From Micrococcales bacterium (GTDB taxonomy: Bacteria; Actinomycetota; Actinomycetes; S36-B12; UBA10799): a stretch of 64,000 nucleotides of DNA. The notes below the pieces were generated by a model. The model was not told where the DNA came from. It saw nothing but the letters and a program-made list of their open reading frames with translations, and made no database searches. A program made the translations under genes and the position numbers. The stretch covers positions 40,141 to 104,140 of the forward strand of contig JADKAV010000012.1 in assembly GCA_016719135.1 (NCBI GenBank), written 5' to 3'. Each line of letters starts with the position of its first letter. Within the stretch, counting starts at the first letter, position 1. Below, in pieces: positions 35,809 to 44,744 of this stretch.

Positions 35809-36126
35809 TCAATCCTGCGACCGGTCGCTGGAGCGCACCTCAACGCCGCCTTCGGTCGACTCCAGCATCACCTCGAACGCAGACACGCGATCCACAGCAC
35901 TGACCATGACCGGCGCAGCGGCGACTTTCGCGTCGAACGATCCGAACCCGCGCCGCATCGAACCGACGTCGCGCCACGACGTCACGATGGTCCACACCTG
36001 TGGGTCATCGGGACTGCGCCCGACTCTCCCGTCGAGGAAGCCCTCGGCCGCAGCCAAGGCTTCCAGAAGCGAACGTGCCAGGTCGAGGAAGTCATCGCCG
36101 CCTCGGTGTTCGGTCACAACGATCAT
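35809..36126 (-). CDS. Antibiotic-biosynthesis-monooxygenase (ABM) domain protein
   Basis: 105 residues, a ferredoxin-like dimeric alpha/beta barrel: MIVVTEHRGG for strand 1, FLDLARSLLEALAAAEGFLDGRVGRS for helix and strand 2, and VWTIVTSWRDVGSMRRGF for strand 3 and the next helix. Members range from haem-degrading IsdG enzymes to quinol monooxygenases; active-site residues are not clear here. It is divergent from the DUF2127 gene. Confidence 0.75.
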   Translation of the reverse strand: MIVVTEHRGGDDFLDLARSLLEALAAAEGFLDGRVGRSPDDPQVWTIVTSWRDVGSMRRGFGSFDAKVAAAPVMVSAVDRVSAFEVMLESTEGGVEVRSSDRSQD

Positions 36127-36196
36127 GTGGGCCAGCCTCCCACGTCACGAACTCGAAGCCCCGAGGTGCGCACCCGCCCGTCGCTACTCTGTGGCA

Positions 36197-36973
36197 ATGC
36201 GCTTGGCCCCCAAACACTGGAGCACCGAGACCTGGTGGTGTTCCATGCACGGCCACGTGGCACCTGGAGTCGCAGCGGCGCGGCCACCGGGCGGCCAAAT
36301 GGTGATGGACCTCGATGATGGCACCCGCCTGTCGAGATGTCTGCGGTGTGACGCGTGGGTGCATTCATCCAGACCCGATGCCACCGAACTCGCGCCAACA
36401 CCCCGTCCGCTGCGCGGCAAAGCCCTCGATGAACTTGTCGTGATCCGGGCTATAGCGATCGAACGTGGCCTGCACGTGGTCTTCTTCCTGACCCTGGCGG
36501 TGCTCCTCGTACTGCTGGAATTCGGACTCCCCGCCCTGCAGAGCGATGCCCAGACCCTGCTTCCCCTGTTGGACCAGACGCGCGGTGGTCAGCAGTTCTT
36601 CTCCGGCTGGCTGAACCGGCTCATCAATCTCGACGGCGGGCATGTGTGGGTCCTGGCCGGCATGTCGCTGGGCTACGCCCTGCTGGAAGCGGTCGAGGCG
36701 TTCTTCCTGTGGCAGGGCAAGAGGTGGGCCGAGTATCTGACCGTGGTGGCCACGGCGGCCTTCCTGCCGCTGGAGATCTACGAATTGGTCAACAAGGCCA
36801 GTGCACTCAAGGTCGCCGCCTTGGCGGTGAATCTTGCGATCCTTGCCTACCTGATCTGGACCAAGCGACTGTTCGGGGTTCGCGGGGGCATTGCCAGTCT
36901 CGAGCGCGAGCTCGCCGCGGACGTCGATTGGGACGAACTGGAACGGCGCGCCCCACTGACCGAACAGACGTGA
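36197..36973 (+). CDS. DUF2127 membrane protein with N-terminal zinc-ribbon-like segment
   Basis: 258 residues. Residues 10-60 contain WWCSMHGH and SRCLRCDAW, a likely metal-binding Cys/His set. The DUF2127 core follows with four membrane segments (from about 98), including VWVLAGMSLGYALLEAVEAFFLW and GKRWAEYLTVVATAAFLPLEI. The C-terminal tail is acidic and cytoplasmic. Function of the family is unknown. ATG 36197 was chosen since it includes the Cys/His segment. Confidence 0.82.
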   Translation: MRLAPKHWSTETWWCSMHGHVAPGVAAARPPGGQMVMDLDDGTRLSRCLRCDAWVHSSRPDATELAPTPRPLRGKALDELVVIRAIAIERGLHVVFFLTLAVLLVLLEFGLPALQSDAQTLLPLLDQTRGGQQFFSGWLNRLINLDGGHVWVLAGMSLGYALLEAVEAFFLWQGKRWAEYLTVVATAAFLPLEIYELVNKASALKVAALAVNLAILAYLIWTKRLFGVRGGIASLERELAADVDWDELERRAPLTEQT

Positions 36974-36985
36974 GACGGTGCATCC

Positions 36986-37342
36986 GTGGCAATCCTGCTG
37001 GGTGTTCGGTTCCTGCTGGAACTGTCGCTTCTGGCGGCCCTCGGAATCGTCGGGTTCAACGCCTCGGATGATGCCGCGGTCGGCGCACTGATCGGCGCCG
37101 CTCTGGTCATCTCCGCGGCCACCGTCTGGGGCGCCATCCTGTCGCCGCGACGGCGCCTCGACCCGCCGGTGGGTATTCGGCTCGCGGTGGAACTGGCCCT
37201 GTTCGCCGGTGCGGCAATCGGTCTGGCCGCCACCGGTTACCCCACGTGGGGTGCTGTCCTGTTCACCGCAGAACTGCTGACCGTAGGCGCTCTGTGGGCG
37301 ATGGGGCACCCGCCCGGCGCGGACGTCGCAACCAAGAGCTGA
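36986..37342 (+). CDS. YrdB-like DUF2568 membrane protein
   Basis: 118 residues and four membrane helices. It begins VAILLGVRFLLELSLLAALG (GTG start) and has VWGAILSPRRRLDPP and VRLAVELALF-like IRLAVELALFAGAA, the repeated pattern of DUF2568. Twelve bases after DUF2127, so probably in the same operon. Function unknown. Confidence 0.82.
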   Translation: MAILLGVRFLLELSLLAALGIVGFNASDDAAVGALIGAALVISAATVWGAILSPRRRLDPPVGIRLAVELALFAGAAIGLAATGYPTWGAVLFTAELLTVGALWAMGHPPGADVATKS

Positions 37343-37346
37343 GGAG

Positions 37347-37748
37347 TCAGCGCAGCAGAGCACCGGCTTCGGCGATCTCCACCGGATCTCCAGGGGTGGG
37401 GATCCACGGCATCTCCAGGCCGTCGCGACCGGCGTAGCGGGGCACGACATGGATGTGGAAATGGAACACGGTCTGCCACGCGGCCACCCCGCAGGCGTTC
37501 ACGAGATTCACGCCGTCGGCTCCGAGTCTGTCCAGTGCGCACCCCGCAATGTCCTGGGCGAGCGCTGAGCAGGCGGCAAGTTCGTCGGGCGCGATCTCGA
37601 TCAGGTCCGCGGCGTGCTTCTTGGGAATCACCAGTGCATGCCCGCGGGTGGCGGGGTTGATGTCCATGAAGGCCAGGGCCCGGTCGGTCTCAGCGATCTG
37701 GTGGGACGGGAGGTCACCGGCGACGATCGCACAGAAGATGCAGGTCAT
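37347..37748 (-). CDS. HIT-family nucleotide hydrolase
   Basis: 133 residues. CIFCAIVAGDLPSH is the HIT start with paired Cys for zinc, HALVIPKKHAADL the next strand, and VFHFHIHVVPRY gives the histidine triad HxHxH. Hint-type enzymes hydrolyse adenosine phosphoramidates and similar nucleotides. It is convergent with DUF2568 and divergent from the alkylation-repair gene with only 23 bases between starts. Confidence 0.93.
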   Translation of the reverse strand: MTCIFCAIVAGDLPSHQIAETDRALAFMDINPATRGHALVIPKKHAADLIEIAPDELAACSALAQDIAGCALDRLGADGVNLVNACGVAAWQTVFHFHIHVVPRYAGRDGLEMPWIPTPGDPVEIAEAGALLR

Positions 37749-37771
37749 GGCGCGAGCATAGGCTGTCCGGC

Positions 37772-38827
37772 ATGGCCGAGCCCCTGAAGAACAGCTTCGG
37801 ACCCACGGTCGTGGACCGGATCGCGCAGAACCTTCCGGTGGACCGGGACGCGTTCGTCAGCGACTGTCTGCGCGGGTTCGAGCCGTTGAGCCTCATGGAC
37901 CGCGCGCGACACGTCGCGGACGTGATGCATGACCATCTCGACCCGGATCCTGCGACGGCGGTCACACAGGTGGCGCGGAGTCTGGGCACTGATCGTCCGC
38001 ACGGTATGGACGGGTTCTTCTACAACCCGCACTCCTTCTTCATCGCCCGCTACGGATTGCCGGCGTTCGAGGAGTCGATGGCCGCGCAGTACGAGCTGAC
38101 CAAACTGTTCACCGCAGAGTTCTGCATCAGGCCGTTCATCGTTGAGTACCCGCAGACGATGGACACGTTGCGGACCTGGACCGGCGACCCGGACGAACAC
38201 GTACGGCGACTGGTCAGCGAAGGCACCCGGCCCCGGCTGCCGTGGGCGACGCGCCTGCCGCAATTCCAGCGCGACCCAGGGCCGGTCCTGGAACTGCTGG
38301 ACCGGCTCAAGGACGACGGATCGGAGTATGTGCGGCGTTCTGTGGCCAACAACCTCAACGACATCGCGAAGGACAACCCGCAGGTCGCCCTGGACGTGGC
38401 CGGGCGCTGGTACGAAGGCCGCGAACGGCTGGTCAAACATGCGCTGCGGACTCTGCTCAAGGCTGGCGATCCGCAGGCGTTGGCGATCCTGGGCTACTCC
38501 ACGAGCTCCGTCAGCGCGCACGCCGAATTGCCGCACCGCATCGCCATCGGAAGTTCGCTGCCCTTGGAGGTGACGTTGACCGGCCACGGCCGGGTGCTGG
38601 CGGACATCGTCGTGCACTTCGTCAAGGCCAACGGCTCGACCTCCCAGAAGGTCTTCCGGGGGGCGGAACTCGACGTGCATGGCCGGGCAACCCTGCGCCG
38701 GACCATCAGTTTCCGCCAGCACAGCACCCGCCGGCACTACCCCGGCGAACACAGGATCGAGGCCCTGATCAACGGCCGGCGCCAAGAGCTGGGCGTGATC
38801 GACGTGGTCGCAGCCACGACGGACTGA
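37772..38827 (+). CDS. DNA alkylation repair protein, AlkC-like
   Basis: 351 residues. A HEAT-repeat solenoid (about 1-240) contains TAEFCIRPFIVEYPQTMDTL, RRLVSEGTRPRLPWATRLP and VRRSVANNLNDIAKDNP, all close to AlkC/AlkD glycosylases. The C-terminal 110 residues form an all-beta domain (LPLEVTLTGHGRVLADIVVHF), the Ig-like extra domain of AlkC. These enzymes excise 3-methyladenine and related bases without base flipping in the case of AlkD. Confidence 0.88.
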   Translation: MAEPLKNSFGPTVVDRIAQNLPVDRDAFVSDCLRGFEPLSLMDRARHVADVMHDHLDPDPATAVTQVARSLGTDRPHGMDGFFYNPHSFFIARYGLPAFEESMAAQYELTKLFTAEFCIRPFIVEYPQTMDTLRTWTGDPDEHVRRLVSEGTRPRLPWATRLPQFQRDPGPVLELLDRLKDDGSEYVRRSVANNLNDIAKDNPQVALDVAGRWYEGRERLVKHALRTLLKAGDPQALAILGYSTSSVSAHAELPHRIAIGSSLPLEVTLTGHGRVLADIVVHFVKANGSTSQKVFRGAELDVHGRATLRRTISFRQHSTRRHYPGEHRIEALINGRRQELGVIDVVAATTD

Positions 38828-38853
38828 GGCTCCCCCGAGGCGGGGGATGCCTC
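38826..38853. terminator. Terminator after the alkylation-repair gene
   Basis: Arms GAGGCTCCCCC (38826-38836) and GGGGGATGCCTC (38842-38853) pair in two blocks of five with a small internal loop. It overlaps the stop region of the gene. The rest of the gap to the sulfatase is promoter space. Confidence 0.6.
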
Positions 38854-38948
38854 CACGCACGGCGATGCAGCACAATACGTGTCGTGGAGAGCGGGTACGC
38901 GTACCACACTGGGTGGACCGCGTATGCCTCCGCGGGAGGAGCTCGGCG

Positions 38949-41858
38949 ATGAGCAGCGACACCTTGATGCTTCTGGTGGCGGGGTTTCCAGACCCGGAAC
39001 TGGCCCAGAAACAATTCGACGACCTCGTGTCGAAAGTCGAGTCCAAGGAGATCGCAAGCCGGGGCATGATCCTGGTCTCAAAGGATGCCGACGGCGAAGT
39101 GAGCGTGCGTGACACCGGTGACCACATGGGGCGCAGGGGAGCCGGCTGGGGCGGTGGCGTCGGTGTGCTGGTGGGTCTGTTCGCACCACCGTTGCTGGCA
39201 TCCGTGGCCATCGGAGCGGCGGCCGGTGGCGTCGTCGGCAAGTTCGCCGGGCACAAAGTCCGCAACGAGATCGAGTCCAAAGTCTCCGAAGGCCTCAAGG
39301 CCGGTTCGGCTGTACTGATCGGAATCTTCGCCGCCGACCAAAGGCTGCAGGTCGAACGCGCACTGCCCGGTGCGCCGATGAAGTCGGTCGTGGAGACCGA
39401 CAAGTCCAGCATCGAGGAGCTCAAACGGGCCCTGGCCGAGGCGATGGGCAAGTTCGAGCCGGACCGGTCCTCGCTGCCGATCCCGGATCGCGCGTTCGGT
39501 GGCACCGCCGGGCGCACGCTGCGCGACTCCGTGGCGGACTGGTCGTTCATCCCGGGTGCCACGGCACCCGAAGATGCCCCCAACGTGCTGGTGATCCTGA
39601 TCGACGATGCCGGATTCGGTTCGATCGACTCCTTCGGCGGGCCGGTCAAGACCCCCAACTTCACCCGGGTCCAGAACATGGGGCTCACCTACAACCGATT
39701 CCACGTGACCGCGGTGTGCTCACCGACCCGCGCCGCACTGCTCACCGGCCGCAACCAGCACCGGGTCGGCTTTGGTTCGATCGCCGAGTACCCCGGCCCC
39801 TTCCCCGGCTACAGCGCCGCCAAGCCCAAGAGTTGTGCTGCTCTTCCCCGCATCCTGCGCGACAACGGCTACGTGACCGGCGGTTTCGGCAAGTGGCACC
39901 TCACCCCCGACAACGTGCAGGGTGCGGCGGGTCCGTTCGACCACTGGCCCAAGTCCTGGGGCTTCGACCACTGGTGGGGCTTCCTGTCGGGCGCGGCCGG
40001 ACAGTACGACCCGATCATCACGCAGGACGACTCCACCCTGGGTGTTCCGGAGGGCAAGGACGGCGAGCAGTACTACTTCCCCGACGACCTGACCGACAAG
40101 GCGGTGGAATGGCTGCACGCGGTGCGTGCCCAGGACGTCACGAAACCTTGGATGCTGTACTACTCGACCGGTTGCGCCCATGCTCCGCACCACGTGGCGC
40201 CGGAGTGGGCCGACAAGTACAAAGGTGTGTTCGATGACGGGTGGGACGCCTTGCGCGAACGCACGCTGGCCCGCCAGAAGGAACTGGGGATCGTCCCGGA
40301 GGACACCGAACTCACACCGCGGCCAGACCTCTTCCCCGCTTGGGACTCCCTGAGCGACACCGAGCGCAAGCTCTATGTGCGCCAGATGGAGGTCTACGCC
40401 GGGTTCCAGGAGAACGCCGACTGGAACATCGGCCGGCTGCTCGACTCCATCGACCAGATGGGCGACCTCGACAACACCCTGATCATGTACATCTGGGGTG
40501 ACAACGGCGCCAGCATGGAGGGGACGGTCACCGGGTCCTTCAACGAGATGACGTTCCTCAACGGCCTGGTTCTCGATGCCGACCAGCAACTCGAGCTCAT
40601 CAACAACTACGGAGGAATCGAGGCGATCGGCGGTGACCACACCGCACCGCACTTTGCGGCAGCTTGGGCGCACGCCAACAACACGCCGTTCCAGTGGGGC
40701 AAGCAGATGGCCAGCCACCTGGGCGGAACCCGCGACCCGATGGCGGTCGCGTGGCCGGCACGGGTGAAGCCGGACGCGAAGGTCCGCAGCCAGTTCACCC
40801 ACTGCATCGACATCGCACCGACCGTGCTGGAGGCCGTCGGGATTCCGGAGCCGAGCACCGTGGACGGCATCGAGCAGGAGCCCATGGACGGCACGAGTTT
40901 CCTGTACACCCTCGACGAGGCCGACGCCCCGGAGCAGCACAGCGAGCAGTATTTCGAGATGTTCGGCGGCCGGGCCATGTACAAGGACGGCTGGTGGGCG
41001 GCTTCGAAACCCGACCGCATCCCGTGGGACTTCCGGCCCGAAACCCTCAAGCAGTTCGGACCCGAAGGTGACTGGGACCCCGATCGCGATGCTCCCTGGG
41101 AGTTGTACGACCTGAGCACCGACTTCTCACAGGCACACAATGTAGCTGCGGAGAACCAGGACAAGGTCGCCGAGTTGCAGGAGTTGTGGTGGTCCGAGGC
41201 TGAGCGAAACCGCGTGCTGCCACTGTGGGCAGGCATCGCCATCATGCTGGGCGAGCTTCCGCCTTTGCCAACGATCACCCGCAACGTGTTCGCCGGCGAT
41301 GTTCAGAACATCCAACGCGGGATGATTCCCAGGATCGCGGGGCGCTCGTACGCGATCGAGGCGGACCTGCACGTGCCCGACGGCGGAGCCGAGGGCGTCA
41401 TCGTGGCCAACGCCGACTTCATCGGCGGGTTCGGCCTCTGGGTCGACGCCGACGGGATTCTGCATCACACCTACTCGCTGCTGGGCGTCGAGACGTACAA
41501 GCAGAGCGCGAGCGAGAAACTGCCGACCGGCGATGTGCGCGTCAAGATGCTCTTCGAGTCGGACAAGCCCGAACCCGGCAGTGGCGGGAAGGTGAGCCTG
41601 TTCATCAACGACACGAAGGTCGGTGGCGGCGACATGCCGCGCACCGTGCCGATCACCTTCACCAGTTACGCGGGGATGGACATCGGGCGGGACAACGGCC
41701 TGGTGGTCGACCTCGACTACGAGGACAAGGCGCCGTACGCATTCACGGGCACGGTGCGCGAAGTAGCCTTCGACCTCGCGCCGGAGTCCCACGAGACGGA
41801 GAAGTCGCTGCACGCCCACGCGATGAACCACACTGTGGGCCAGGGCGCCGCAGGCTGA
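38949..41858 (+). CDS. DUF1269-arylsulfatase fusion protein
   Basis: 969 residues from ATG 38949 (GGGAGGAG eight bases before). Residues 1-165 are a DUF1269-type domain (LMLLVAGFPDPELAQ, LVSKDADGEVSV) with a Gly/Ala hydrophobic stretch at 66-100. The sulfatase runs from about 211: LVILIDDAGFGSID (metal), Cys257 in VCSPTRAALLTGR (CxPxR, converted to formylglycine), FGKWHL and IWGDNGAS. The last 170 residues look like a beta-sandwich. There is no signal peptide, so it is cytoplasmic or attached through the DUF1269 part. A radical-SAM maturase lies 1.5 kb downstream. Substrate unknown. Confidence 0.9.
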   Translation: MSSDTLMLLVAGFPDPELAQKQFDDLVSKVESKEIASRGMILVSKDADGEVSVRDTGDHMGRRGAGWGGGVGVLVGLFAPPLLASVAIGAAAGGVVGKFAGHKVRNEIESKVSEGLKAGSAVLIGIFAADQRLQVERALPGAPMKSVVETDKSSIEELKRALAEAMGKFEPDRSSLPIPDRAFGGTAGRTLRDSVADWSFIPGATAPEDAPNVLVILIDDAGFGSIDSFGGPVKTPNFTRVQNMGLTYNRFHVTAVCSPTRAALLTGRNQHRVGFGSIAEYPGPFPGYSAAKPKSCAALPRILRDNGYVTGGFGKWHLTPDNVQGAAGPFDHWPKSWGFDHWWGFLSGAAGQYDPIITQDDSTLGVPEGKDGEQYYFPDDLTDKAVEWLHAVRAQDVTKPWMLYYSTGCAHAPHHVAPEWADKYKGVFDDGWDALRERTLARQKELGIVPEDTELTPRPDLFPAWDSLSDTERKLYVRQMEVYAGFQENADWNIGRLLDSIDQMGDLDNTLIMYIWGDNGASMEGTVTGSFNEMTFLNGLVLDADQQLELINNYGGIEAIGGDHTAPHFAAAWAHANNTPFQWGKQMASHLGGTRDPMAVAWPARVKPDAKVRSQFTHCIDIAPTVLEAVGIPEPSTVDGIEQEPMDGTSFLYTLDEADAPEQHSEQYFEMFGGRAMYKDGWWAASKPDRIPWDFRPETLKQFGPEGDWDPDRDAPWELYDLSTDFSQAHNVAAENQDKVAELQELWWSEAERNRVLPLWAGIAIMLGELPPLPTITRNVFAGDVQNIQRGMIPRIAGRSYAIEADLHVPDGGAEGVIVANADFIGGFGLWVDADGILHHTYSLLGVETYKQSASEKLPTGDVRVKMLFESDKPEPGSGGKVSLFINDTKVGGGDMPRTVPITFTSYAGMDIGRDNGLVVDLDYEDKAPYAFTGTVREVAFDLAPESHETEKSLHAHAMNHTVGQGAAG

Positions 41859-41958
41859 GGCCGCGGGGGGGGCTCCAGCGGCCCTCCGGTGACAAAGCCG
41901 ACCAGCTGCAGGTCGTCCTGCCACCTAAGGGCGCGCCGGCGCAATCCGTAGCTCCAAC

Positions 41959-42000
41959 GCAGAAGGGCCCCGACCGAATCGCCGGTCGGGGCCCTTCTGC
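41959..42000. terminator. Bidirectional terminator between sulfatase and SHOCT genes
   Basis: Arms 41959-41976 and 41983-42000 form an 18-bp perfect stem with a six-base loop, 13 bases before the SHOCT stop. Confidence 0.88.
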
Positions 42001-42013
42001 TGACGTGTCGGCC

Positions 42014-42319
42014 TCAGCCCAGCAGCTTGGCCTTCTGCGCGGCGAACTCCTCGTCGGTGAGGATGCCTTGCGCCTTGAGCTCCCCGAGTTCCTTCAGCTG
42101 CTTGATCTTGTCGTCCATGCTGTCGGCAGGAGCCGCAGCCGGCGCAGGGGCGTACTGCGGCGCGGGAGCGTATTGCGGCTCGGGCGCGTACTGCTCCTGC
42201 TCCTCCTCGGCCTTGCGCTGCCAGCGTCCCTGCTGGCGCCGGGACACGTTGTTGGACACCGCCGTTGCGGTGCCGGCGATGACGGCGGTGCGGGCTACCC
42301 CGCGCAACAATCCGGGCAT
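42014..42319 (-). CDS. SHOCT-domain protein
   Basis: 101 residues. The N-terminus (MPGLLRGVARTAVIAGTATAV) is a short hydrophobic stretch, followed by a basic region and a Pro/Ala/Tyr-rich linker with two APAPQYAPAP-type repeats. The C-terminal 30 residues, IKQLKELGELKAQGILTDEEFAAQKAKLLG, shortened here as ELKAQGILTDEEF, are a complete SHOCT domain. Such domains oligomerise or bind partners. It shares one base with the DUF6325 stop (TGATG). Confidence 0.85.
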   Translation of the reverse strand: MPGLLRGVARTAVIAGTATAVSNNVSRRQQGRWQRKAEEEQEQYAPEPQYAPAPQYAPAPAAAPADSMDDKIKQLKELGELKAQGILTDEEFAAQKAKLLG

Positions 42320-42753
42320 CAGGCGTTCTCCTCTTCAGCATCGATGGCTGCCAACAGTGCGTTGACAGGTATACGGCCATTGGCCACCATGCGGGCACCA
42401 GCCCTGCGCAAGGCAGTCGCGAACGGTGCGGCCCAGGTGTTCTCGTAGACCAGGATTGCCCCGACCGTGCCGGGGGTCAGAATCGCTGCGGCGTCGGCGA
42501 GGTCCTCCTCGGAGAGCATGCCGGTGGCAGCACCGTCGAACACCGCGAACCCGCTGTCCCCGGATGCGTCGGGCTGCACGACGGTCGCGCTGCCGTCCTC
42601 ACCGGCCGCGATCAGAGCGACATCGAGAATCCTGATCGTTCCCTTGTCGACCAGGTCGAGCAAGTACGGCAGGGCCTCTCCGGTCGGTTTGCCGTCCGGG
42701 TATTCGACCACCAGGTAGTCGACGGGCCCGAGCTCGGCTTCGGTCTGTGTCAT
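42319..42753 (-). CDS. DUF6325-family protein
   Basis: 144 residues from ATG 42753, with AAGGGA seven bases before. LGPVDYLVVEYP, GTIRILDVALIAAGEDG and a C-terminal AILVYENTWAAPFATALRRAGARMV are family landmarks; the last segment is a predicted helix after a strand. The family resembles DUF1269 and its members often travel with SHOCT proteins, as here. Function unknown; probably linked to envelope stress. Confidence 0.78.
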   Translation of the reverse strand: MTQTEAELGPVDYLVVEYPDGKPTGEALPYLLDLVDKGTIRILDVALIAAGEDGSATVVQPDASGDSGFAVFDGAATGMLSEEDLADAAAILTPGTVGAILVYENTWAAPFATALRRAGARMVANGRIPVNALLAAIDAEEENA

Positions 42754-42831
42754 GTTCGTCCCTTCTTCGTGGTTGATCGGACCGGCCGTCGGGCCGGTTC
42801 GCACCGTCTGCGCGCCCCGGCCCGATGTGCG

Positions 42832-43236
42832 TCAGGCGTCCTTCAACTCCCGGCCGTGAACCATCACCGCGTAGAGGATGAAGATATCAATGGTGATGAT
42901 GACGATCGACCAGATCGGGTAGACCGGTAGCCACACGAAGTTGATGACGATGCTCAACATCGCCAGAATGACCGCCACAGTCCGCCCGAACATGTTGCCC
43001 TGGATGACCAGGAATCCGGCCAGCGTCATCAGTAGGCCGAGGATCAGGTGGATCCAGCCCCAGCCCGTAACGTCGATCCACAGTGCGCCTTCCTTGCCGA
43101 AGACGACCCAGTCGCTGTTGAACAGCGCAACCAGTCCGACGATGGCCCACAGGATCCCGCCCATAATCATCATGACGCCTGCGAAAACGACCCAGCCCGT
43201 CCAGCCCGTACGCTGATCGGTCGAGTAGTCACTCAT
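42832..43236 (-). CDS. DUF7144-type four-helix membrane protein
   Basis: 134 residues with four membrane segments (about 12-38, 55-78, 84-104, 108-128). The start TGWTGWVVFAGVMMIMGG and the WIHLILGLLMTLAGFLVIQGN segment fit the actinobacterial DUF7144 group. GGAGG precedes ATG 43236 by seven bases. It heads a minus-strand cluster with the DUF6325 and SHOCT genes. Function unknown. Confidence 0.78.
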   Translation of the reverse strand: MSDYSTDQRTGWTGWVVFAGVMMIMGGILWAIVGLVALFNSDWVVFGKEGALWIDVTGWGWIHLILGLLMTLAGFLVIQGNMFGRTVAVILAMLSIVINFVWLPVYPIWSIVIITIDIFILYAVMVHGRELKDA

Positions 43237-43373
43237 GCTTGCCTCCTCACGTTCGCACCTCACGTGCGACCCACCCCGACAGTAGGATCGGCTTCCAGAC
43301 TGCGGCATCACCCGCGCAGGGGGATTGCCGTGACCCCCGTCGGGCGTAGTTTCAGTGCTCTGAGGAGGCAGAC

Positions 43374-44744
43374 TTGTCGACCGCCCGACGCGTTTTCCAG
43401 TTGATGGCCAAGCCCAGCGGCGCCATCTGCAATCTCGATTGCGATTACTGCTTCTTCTTGTCCAAGGAGCAGTTGTACCCCGGCTCGCCGTTCCGCATGG
43501 ACGACGAGGTCCTGTCTCGCTACGTCGAACAACTCCTGGCCGCTCATCCCGATCAGGAGGAGGTCACCTTCGCGTTCCAAGGCGGTGAGCCCACGCTGAT
43601 GGGTGTCGACTTCTTCGCCCGCTGCCTGCAGTTGCAGCGCGAGCACCGTCGGCCGGGTCAGACCATCCTGAACACGATCCAGACCAACGCGACCCTGGTC
43701 GATGACACCTGGGCGCGCTTCCTGGCCGACAACGACTTCCTGGTCGGGGTCTCGATCGACGGTCCCCGCGAGATGCACGACGCGTACCGCCGCGACAAGG
43801 GCGGAAAGGCCACGTTCGACCGGGTGATCGCCGGACTGGACCGTCTGCGAGAAGCCGGCGTCGAATGGAACGCGCTGACCACGGTGAACGCCGCCAACGC
43901 CGACCACCCGTTGGAGGTCTACAGCTTCCTGACCGAAGAGCTCGGCGCGCAGTACCTGCAGTTCATCCCGATCGTCGAGCGGGTGACCGAAGAAATGCTC
44001 CCCCTGGCCGAACAGCAGGGGTGGGGCAGCCGCAACCACCGCAGTGTCCTGTACACGCAGACCGGGACCGCCGTGACCAGCCGCTCGGTGAGTCCGCAGC
44101 AGTACGGCCGGTTCCTCATCGACGTCTTCGAACACTGGGTCAGAAACGACATCGGCGATGTCTACGTGTCGATGTTCGACACCACCTTGGCCCATTTCGT
44201 CGGCTACGAGAACGTCGGACTGTGCGTGCATGCGCGCACCTGCGGCCAGGCGCTGGCCCTTGAGCACAACGGCGACGTCTACTCCTGCGACCACTACGTC
44301 GAGCCCGACTACAAGATCGGAAACCTCGCCGATGGTCGCAGCCTGCTCGAGATCGTCGATTCCGCCCCGCAGCAGGCGTTCGGGCAGGCGAAGTTGACGA
44401 CGTTGCCGAAGTACTGCCGCGAGTGCGATGTACGTTTCGCGTGCAACGGCGGCTGCCCCAAGGACCGTTTCCTGACCACCCCCGACGGCGAGCCTGGCCT
44501 GCACTACCTGTGTCAGGGGTATCAGGCGTTCTTCCGCCACGTGGACAAACCCATGCGGCTGATGACGTCGTTCCTGCGTCAGGAGCGGGACGCCGGCGAG
44601 ATTCGGGGCTGGTATGCGGCCCGCGACGCCAAACGTCGCCCGGACGATCCCTGCACGTGCGCAGGCCCCCAGCCGTGGGGCCGTTGTCACGGTGCCGCTG
44701 TCCCTGATGTACCCCCACCACCATCCGATCCAAGGAGTTCCTGA
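43374..44744 (+). CDS. Radical-SAM anaerobic sulfatase-maturating enzyme
   Basis: 456 residues from TTG 43374, with AGGAGG six bases before. The radical-SAM cluster is ICNLDCDYCFF (C19, C23, C26), with FQGGEPTLMG for SAM binding. The C-terminal SPASM-type cysteines are in LCVHARTCGQ, YSCDHYVEP and CRECDVRFACNGGCPKDR. It oxidises the active-site Cys of sulfatases to formylglycine; the likely client is the Cys257 sulfatase just upstream. It overlaps the DUF2252 start by one base. Confidence 0.92.
   Translation: MSTARRVFQLMAKPSGAICNLDCDYCFFLSKEQLYPGSPFRMDDEVLSRYVEQLLAAHPDQEEVTFAFQGGEPTLMGVDFFARCLQLQREHRRPGQTILNTIQTNATLVDDTWARFLADNDFLVGVSIDGPREMHDAYRRDKGGKATFDRVIAGLDRLREAGVEWNALTTVNAANADHPLEVYSFLTEELGAQYLQFIPIVERVTEEMLPLAEQQGWGSRNHRSVLYTQTGTAVTSRSVSPQQYGRFLIDVFEHWVRNDIGDVYVSMFDTTLAHFVGYENVGLCVHARTCGQALALEHNGDVYSCDHYVEPDYKIGNLADGRSLLEIVDSAPQQAFGQAKLTTLPKYCRECDVRFACNGGCPKDRFLTTPDGEPGLHYLCQGYQAFFRHVDKPMRLMTSFLRQERDAGEIRGWYAARDAKRRPDDPCTCAGPQPWGRCHGAAVPDVPPPPSDPRSS

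Noticed and set aside
37745..39688. 647-codon open frame on the minus strand across the AlkC-like gene and the sulfatase start
   Set aside because: Covers two clear plus-strand genes and a terminator; Ser/Arg-rich composition without a recognisable domain.
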